Shown in pieces: positions 1-4,454 of a DNA stretch of 21,457 nt. A program made the translations under genes and the position numbers. Origin of the DNA: Lentzea aerocolonigenes (GTDB lineage: Bacteria; Actinomycetota; Actinomycetes; Mycobacteriales; Pseudonocardiaceae); NCBI RefSeq assembly GCF_000955955.1, contig NZ_JYJG01000201.1:1-21457 (forward strand). The letters run 5' to 3'. Positions within the stretch are counted from its first letter, which is position 1. The number at the start of each line of letters is the position of its first letter. The notes under the pieces are model-generated. The model was not told the origin of the DNA and made no database searches. It saw nothing but the letters and a program-made list of their open reading frames with translations.

Positions 1-45
1 CTCAGGTGGAGCAAGGTTCCCTTCATCGCCCCCGGAGAGGGATGG

Positions 46-1101
46 TCAGCACGGCCAGGTCAGGGCCACACCCCCCGCGAGATGTGGCCCTGACACCGGC
101 TCCAGCACCGCCGCGCGCACGAGGTTGAGCACCTCGTATCGGGGTCCGGCGCGGCGGACCAGTCCGCGCACGCTCAACGCGCGCGCGACCCGTTCACACT
201 CGTCGTCGCCGCGATCGGCCATGCGCACCAACGCGTCCCGCTCCTCGACATCCAATGTGGACAGCGAGAGCCGCAGCGAGTCGCGCAGGTGAGCCGACGT
301 CGGGTCGAGCGGGTTGGTCCGCAGCCGCTCCAGCAGGTGCTGCGGCGAGTAGACCATGAACCACCCGGCGGCGAACTCCAGTGCCGACGGCAGCCCGTCG
401 AGCTCCCGCACCAGACCCATCAGCGCGGCCTGGTTCCCGTCCTCCTGGCGGAATCCCGGTCGCACGCGGCGCACGTTCGTCACGAGCAGCCGCACCGCGG
501 CCTCATCGCCCAGCGGCGCCAACGGGAACACGTGCTCGCCGGGAATCCCGGTCGGTGCGAGCGCGGTGACGACGACTCGCAGTCTCGGGTGCCGCATCAG
601 CAGCCCGGCGTCCGGGACGTGGTCGGTGACGAGGACCGTGTCCTGGTGGTCGTCGATCGCCGGCGTGCGCGTGGACGGCAGCCACGCCACCGACCAGCCG
701 AGCCGGAAGTGGAGCTCCCCCGCCACCTCCAGCGCGAGCCGCGTCTTGCCCACCCCGCTGACGCCGGTGATCGTGACCAGCCGCCGCCCGTCGACGAACA
801 GGCCGGTCAACGCGGCCGTCTCCGCCTCACGCCCCACGATCGCCGACGACGGCGCGGGCGGCGGCACCGACACCGGCCCGGCCGGTCGTCCCCCGGCCTC
901 CTGCAGGTTCGCGCGGCTGTCGTCGTCCAGCCGGAGCCCGTCCGCGAGCAGCCGCACCGTCTCGGCGCGCGGCGACCTCGTCCGGCCGCACTCCAGGTCG
1001 CGGATGGCCCGCACGCTCACCATCGCGAAGTCGGCCAGCTGCTGCTGCGTCAGACCGACGCGGATCCTGTGCGTGCGCAGCAGTTCACCAAAGTCCCTCA
1101 C
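46..1101 (-). CDS. XRE-family HTH regulator with STAND/NB-ARC ATPase domain
   Basis: This is a probable transcriptional regulator of about 351 aa. An N-terminal helix-turn-helix (about residues 3-60, with GLTQQQLA and SVRAIRDLECGR) is followed by a Pro-rich linker. A nucleotide-binding domain then shows P-loop GVSGVGKTRLAL near residue 115, a Walker B-like strand DTVLVTDH and a GLPSALEFAAG motif matching the GLPLA box of STAND ATPases. The protein stops soon after a winged-helix-like segment, with no TPR or WD repeats, so it is short for this class. I chose GTG at 1101 because it begins the conserved N-terminus (VRDFGELLRTHR) and has a GAGGGG ribosome-binding site upstream. The longer in-frame ATG at 1248 would translate leader DNA out of phase with the repeats there. 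It lies divergent from the LanM gene, so it is a likely local regulator; that role is inference. Confidence 0.85.
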   Translation of the reverse strand: MRDFGELLRTHRIRVGLTQQQLADFAMVSVRAIRDLECGRTRSPRAETVRLLADGLRLDDDSRANLQEAGGRPAGPVSVPPPAPSSAIVGREAETAALTGLFVDGRRLVTITGVSGVGKTRLALEVAGELHFRLGWSVAWLPSTRTPAIDDHQDTVLVTDHVPDAGLLMRHPRLRVVVTALAPTGIPGEHVFPLAPLGDEAAVRLLVTNVRRVRPGFRQEDGNQAALMGLVRELDGLPSALEFAAGWFMVYSPQHLLERLRTNPLDPTSAHLRDSLRLSLSTLDVEERDALVRMADRGDDECERVARALSVRGLVRRAGPRYEVLNLVRAAVLEPVSGPHLAGGVALTWPC

Positions 1102-1190
1102 GCCTGCCCACCCCTCGGAACCCCGGCCACCAGCCCGCAAGGCAGCGACACCGTCCTGCGCGCGCACAGCAACTCGGCAAAGTCCCTCAT
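1098..1190 (-). CDS. Leader ORF 3 (30 aa), copy of the XRE regulator's N-terminus
   Basis: This is a 30-codon ORF starting at ATG 1190, behind a GAGGGG-type ribosome-binding site. Its first residues, MRDFAELLCAR, match the start of the downstream regulator (VRDFGELLRTH). Its TGA stop overlaps the regulator's GTG in a GTGA junction, the classic geometry of translational coupling. It has two Cys and ends in a Gly/Arg-rich tail. The similarity and the overlap are read directly from the sequence. Whether it is translated, and whether it controls the regulator, is inference. It could instead be a decaying remnant of a tandem duplication. Confidence 0.5.
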   Translation of the reverse strand: MRDFAELLCARRTVSLPCGLVAGVPRGGQA

Positions 1191-1261
1191 GCCCGCACCC
1201 CTCCCCGGCCCCGAACCTCCGAGATGCAGCGTGTGCGCAGCAGCTCATCGAAGTCCTTCAT
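1187..1261 (-). CDS. Leader ORF 2 (24 aa), copy of the XRE regulator's N-terminus
   Basis: This is a 24-codon ORF starting at ATG 1261. It begins MKDFDELLRTRCISEV, the closest of the three leader peptides to the regulator's start. Several differences from the regulator are third-position changes (Phe, Glu and Thr codons), which hints that the peptide sequence has been kept. Its TGA overlaps the ATG of leader ORF 3 (ATGA). A purine-rich ribosome-binding site precedes it inside leader ORF 1. Translation and function are inferred. Confidence 0.5.
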   Translation of the reverse strand: MKDFDELLRTRCISEVRGRGGVRA

Positions 1262-1350
1262 GCCCGCACCTCTCTCTGGTCCCGAACCACAGATCGATCA
1301 AGTGGCCGCGAGATACAGCGAGTGCGCACCGGTTCTGCAAACTCCTTCAT
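1258..1350 (-). CDS. Leader ORF 1 (30 aa), copy of the XRE regulator's N-terminus
   Basis: This is the first of three chained small ORFs, starting at ATG 1350 behind a GAGAGGGG ribosome-binding site. It begins MKEFAEPVRTRCISR, the most diverged copy of the regulator's start. Its TGA overlaps the ATG of leader ORF 2 (ATGA). Start-to-start distances along the chain are 89, 71 and 89 nt. Each distance equals the ORF length minus the 4-nt overlap. Confidence 0.45.
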   Translation of the reverse strand: MKEFAEPVRTRCISRPLDRSVVRDQREVRA

Positions 1351-1369
1351 GCCCGTTCCCCTCTCCGAG

Positions 1370-1382
1370 CCTGAGTCTCAGG
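1370..1382. promoter_or_regulatory. 13-bp palindrome upstream of the leader ORFs
   Basis: CCTGAGTCTCAGG is a perfect inverted repeat with 6-bp arms around one central base. It lies about 20 nt upstream of the leader ORF 1 start, within the divergent intergenic region. The position fits an operator for the XRE regulator or a small hairpin in its leader RNA. Function is inferred. Confidence 0.35.
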
Positions 1383-1400
1383 CCGGAGGAGTCTCGAAAC

Positions 1401-1454
1401 ATGGGGGGCGATCCCCCATATTCACGTTCGCGGTAAATCTGGGGGCCTGGCCCC
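1401..1454. promoter_or_regulatory. Two inverted repeats in the divergent XRE/LanM promoter region
   Basis: ATGGGGGGCGATCCCCCAT (1401-1419) has perfect 7-bp arms around 5 nt. GGGGCCTGGCCCC (1442-1454) has perfect 6-bp arms around 1 nt. Between them lies the only AT-leaning stretch of the gap. Divergent promoters and operators must lie here, but no consensus -35/-10 pair is convincing. Confidence 0.35.
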
Positions 1455-1490
1455 TATGTGGTCCGTGCGCGCGCGTGCGAGGTTTTGCCG

Positions 1491-4091
1491 GTGACCTCCG
1501 TGGCCGGGACAACCACCGGCGAGAGCTGGACAGCGGCTTTCGCCCACGCGCTGCGCCCGCTGATCGACGCCGCGAGGCTGGAGGTGGCGCCGCCGTTCGA
1601 CGCCGCTTTCGCCGAGCAGCTCGGCCGTCGCCTGGTCGCGATCGCGGCTCGCACGCTGGTGCTGGAGCTGCACAACGCGCGGGGCACGCTGACCGGCGAC
1701 ACGGGCGCCGAGCGGTTCACGTCGTTCACGCGGAACCTGGACCTCGAAGCGTTGTTCGCGCGCTACCCGGTGCTGGCCCGCTTGCTCGCGCAGGCCTGTG
1801 AGCAGGCGGTTTCCGCTCATCACGAGCTGTCGTCGCGCTTCACCCGCGACCGCGCGGAGATCGTGCGGACGATCTTCGGCGGGGTCGATCCCGGTGCGCT
1901 GGTGGCCATCGAGACGGGTCAGGGCGATCCGCACCAGCAGGGCCGGACGGTCGCGGTGCTGACGTTCGAGTCCGGGGATCGGCTGATCTACCGGCCGCGT
2001 CCGGTCGGGCTGCACCGGCACTTCGTCGCCCAGCTGACGTGGTTTTCCACGCGGACTGGAATTGAGTTCCGGTCGCCGCGGCTGGTGGTGCGCGACGGTT
2101 ACGGGTGGCTGGAGTTCGTGAGCCACGAGCCGTGCGCGGACGTCGCCGGGGTCGCCGAGTTCTACCGGCGGCTGGGGGCGTTGCTGGCGCTGCTCTACGC
2201 GATCGACGGCACCGACATGCACTACGAGAACCTGATCGCGTGCGGTGACCAGCCGGTGCTCGTCGACGTGGAGACGTTGTTCCACCCGACGCCCGCGCTG
2301 TCCGACGATCCGGCCGCACTGGCGCTCGCGCGATCGGTGCACAGGACCGCGCTGCTCCCCCACGTGCTGTTGGGTGACAACGGCATCGCGGACGTGTCCG
2401 GGGTCGGCGGCGATCACGGCGTGCCGTCGCCGCTGGACGTCGTCGACTGGGCCGACGCCGGAACGGACCGGATGCGGCTCGTGCGGCGCCCCCGTGAGTC
2501 CACCGGGGCGTTCAACCGGCCACACCTGAGCGGCACACCAGCCGAGCCCGCGGACTACCAGGACTCGCTGCTGGCGGGGTTCCGCGCGGGTTACGACGCG
2601 ATCGTGGCGCACCGGTCCGAGTTGCTGCGCCTGGTCCGTGCGTGTGCCGACGACGACGTGCGGTTCGTGCCGCGTGCGACCCGTCAGTACGCCGTGTTGT
2701 TGGACGAGTCCACGCACCCAAGCGTTCTCGTAGACGCGATGGACCGCGACCTGGCGTTCGGCGTGCTGATCGTCGACGACCCGTTGCTCGACCGGCTGGT
2801 GCCCTTCGAGGTGGCCGATCTGTGGCGTGGTGACGTGCCGCTGTTCACGTGCCGGCCGGGGTCGCGGGACCTGTGGACCACGTCCGGGCTCCGGCTGCCG
2901 GGGGTGCTGCCGGAACCAGGGCTGGACGTCGTCGAACGCAAGATCGCGGCGATGAGCGAGGTGGACCGGCACGACCAGCAGTGGGTGATCGCGGCCGCGC
3001 TGGCCTCCAGGCCGAAACCCGTGTCGCACCGCAGCGGCCCGTCCTTGCCCGGCCACGTCGCCGCGGTGGACCCGGATCCGGCACGGCTGCTGGTGGCGGC
3101 GTGCGGGATCGCGGACCAGATCCTCGCGCACGCCGTGACGGGTCAGGACCGGGTGAACTGGCTGGGGCTGGAGCTGATCGACGACCGGCACTGGACCGTC
3201 CACCCGCTCGGTGCGGGTTTGTCCAACGGCTACACGGGTGTCGCGCTGTTCCTGGCCGAACTGGGCGCTTTGACCGGTGCCGCCCGGTACGTCGACTTCG
3301 CCCGCGACGCCGTCCGTCCGCTGCCCGGGCTGCTGGAGCTGTTCGGTGCCGAGGCCGAGCTGGTCACGGCGGCCGGCGGCGGATTCCACGGCCTGGGCGG
3401 GATCTGCTACGCGCTGGCACGCCTGACCCCGTTGCTCGGCCTCGAGCCTGATCTGCTCGCGACCGCGGTGTCGTTGATGCCGCGGGAGGACACGTCGTTC
3501 AGCGTGGTGGACGGTGTCGCCGGCTCGCTCGCCGCGATGATCGCCGTGGGCACACCGGAATCCCTGGCGCTGGCCGGCCACTACGCGTCGCTGCTACGTG
3601 GTGCTATTTGTTCTGCCAATGGATTCGCCCGCGGCCATGCGGGAATCGGATGGGCACTTCGGCGTTACGCGGCAACGGTCGCGAACGAGTCTTCTAGTGT
3701 GGCCGAGTCCTTTTCCGTGGCGGCAGACTCCTGCTTCGAGACAGACGCGATCGACCCGACCGACGCCGGCTGGTGCTCGGGCATGTCCGGTGCGGCCCTG
3801 GCGCGCGCGGACGAACGCTTGAGCACAGTGCTGGCGTCCCGGGAACCGTTGCGGGACATGAGCCTCTGCCACGGAGAACTGGGCGTGATCGAAGCCCTGT
3901 CGGCGCACCACCCAGCTGCTGCGACCCGTCGCACGGCCCTGCTGCTGGGAGCACTGGACGAACACGGCGCCCGCTGCGCCACCCCGGGCGGGGTTCCCTC
4001 ACCGGGGCTGCTCACGGGCCTGGCCGGCATCGGCCACGGCCTGCTGCGCCAAGGGTTTCCCGTGCCGTCCGTGCTGTTGCTCGAACCGTGA
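1491..4091 (+). CDS. lanM: Class II lanthipeptide synthetase (LanM)
   Basis: This bifunctional RiPP enzyme of about 866 aa would dehydrate Ser/Thr of a precursor and, in typical members, add Cys thiols to form (methyl)lanthionine. The N-terminal dehydratase has YRPRP near residue 167 (YKPRS in many LanMs), then D242-x-H244-x2-N247 within TDMHYENLIA and D259-x-E261 within VDVETLF, the kinase-like catalytic signatures. The LanC-like half has LSNGYTGVALFLAELG, GGGFHGLGG, zinc-ligand Cys762 in GWCSGMSG and Cys793-His794 in LCHGELG, and the usual C-terminal GLLTGLAGIGHGLLRQ. The usual GF-x-HG motif reads GFARGHAGIG, so Arg714 replaces the conserved His and another His sits two residues later. GTG 1491 has a GAGG site 8 nt upstream; GTG 1458 is an alternative. 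The gene is short but complete, with the precursor 25 nt downstream. Confidence 0.95.
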   Translation: MTSVAGTTTGESWTAAFAHALRPLIDAARLEVAPPFDAAFAEQLGRRLVAIAARTLVLELHNARGTLTGDTGAERFTSFTRNLDLEALFARYPVLARLLAQACEQAVSAHHELSSRFTRDRAEIVRTIFGGVDPGALVAIETGQGDPHQQGRTVAVLTFESGDRLIYRPRPVGLHRHFVAQLTWFSTRTGIEFRSPRLVVRDGYGWLEFVSHEPCADVAGVAEFYRRLGALLALLYAIDGTDMHYENLIACGDQPVLVDVETLFHPTPALSDDPAALALARSVHRTALLPHVLLGDNGIADVSGVGGDHGVPSPLDVVDWADAGTDRMRLVRRPRESTGAFNRPHLSGTPAEPADYQDSLLAGFRAGYDAIVAHRSELLRLVRACADDDVRFVPRATRQYAVLLDESTHPSVLVDAMDRDLAFGVLIVDDPLLDRLVPFEVADLWRGDVPLFTCRPGSRDLWTTSGLRLPGVLPEPGLDVVERKIAAMSEVDRHDQQWVIAAALASRPKPVSHRSGPSLPGHVAAVDPDPARLLVAACGIADQILAHAVTGQDRVNWLGLELIDDRHWTVHPLGAGLSNGYTGVALFLAELGALTGAARYVDFARDAVRPLPGLLELFGAEAELVTAAGGGFHGLGGICYALARLTPLLGLEPDLLATAVSLMPREDTSFSVVDGVAGSLAAMIAVGTPESLALAGHYASLLRGAICSANGFARGHAGIGWALRRYAATVANESSSVAESFSVAADSCFETDAIDPTDAGWCSGMSGAALARADERLSTVLASREPLRDMSLCHGELGVIEALSAHHPAAATRRTALLLGALDEHGARCATPGGVPSPGLLTGLAGIGHGLLRQGFPVPSVLLLEP

Positions 4092-4116
4092 GACCAACAG
4101 ATGAGGAGAGCGTCTG

Positions 4117-4305
4117 ATGAACGAGTCCCTGCACCGCCCGACCGCCCTGCCCGAGCCGGTCGAGAGCGTGATCGGGGAGATGGAGCTGGCCCCGAGGTCG
4201 CTGGCCGGCGCCCGGGCACGCGCGCTGGCCGGGTTGACGCTCGCGGTGAGTGCGTTCGCGTCCATCACACCCACGTTGTCGGACCCGACCGTCAGCGTGC
4301 AGTAG
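4117..4305 (+). CDS. Putative cysteine-free LanM substrate (precursor peptide)
   Basis: This 62-aa peptide is encoded 25 nt after lanM, behind a strong GAGGAGAG ribosome-binding site, and is followed by a terminator. Position, size and composition fit a LanM precursor. The N-terminal half is acidic and leader-like (PEPVESVIGEMELAP). A basic, then hydrophobic stretch follows (RSLAGARARALAGLTLAVSAFA), then a Ser/Thr-rich tail, SITPTLSDPTVSVQ, with three Ser and three Thr. There is no Cys anywhere, so no intramolecular lanthionine is possible. There is no double-Gly leader cleavage site. AFA before SITP resembles a signal-peptidase motif. I do not recognise a named family. That it is the LanM substrate is inferred from context. 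Confidence 0.75.
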   Translation: MNESLHRPTALPEPVESVIGEMELAPRSLAGARARALAGLTLAVSAFASITPTLSDPTVSVQ

Positions 4306-4323
4306 GAGTTCAGGCCGGATGAG

Positions 4324-4354
4324 GGGCCGGGCGAGCAGCCCGGCCCTTTCTCGT
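4324..4354 (+). terminator. Intrinsic terminator of the lanM-precursor operon
   Basis: A perfect 9-bp stem (GGGCCGGGC / GCCCGGCCC) with a GAGCA loop is followed by a short T-rich run. It begins about 20 nt after the precursor stop and closes the two-gene operon. Confidence 0.88.
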
Positions 4355-4355
4355 T

Positions 4356-4381
4356 GATCGCGGAAAGATCCTTTCCTGATC
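4356..4381. promoter_or_regulatory. Inverted repeat upstream of the LuxR/LAL regulator
   Basis: GGAAAG-ATC-CTTTCC (4362-4376) has perfect 6-bp arms and is flanked by GATC on each side. It lies 75-100 nt before the LAL regulator start and after the terminator. It has no T-run, so it looks more like an operator than a terminator. Function is inferred. Confidence 0.35.
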
Positions 4382-4454
4382 ACCTGGCACTGTCCCGGCG
4401 AATACGCCTGAGCAGCCGATACGAACGACGTCACCCTGCCGTTAAGGTCCTGCC

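Noticed and set aside
1102..1248. N-terminal extension of the XRE regulator to ATG 1248
   Set aside because: It crosses the leader ORFs out of their phase, gives a Gly/Cys-rich sequence unlike the family, and ignores the well-placed GTG 1101.
1098..1350. Leader peptides as lanthipeptide precursors
   Set aside because: They contain Cys and a few Ser/Thr, but they are on the strand opposite lanM, have no leader-core layout, and are clearly copies of the regulator's N-terminus.
1422..3581. Minus-strand ORF of 719 codons across lanM
   Set aside because: It is antisense to lanM, with Arg/Gln/His-rich low-complexity translation and no domain. It is a GC-bias shadow.
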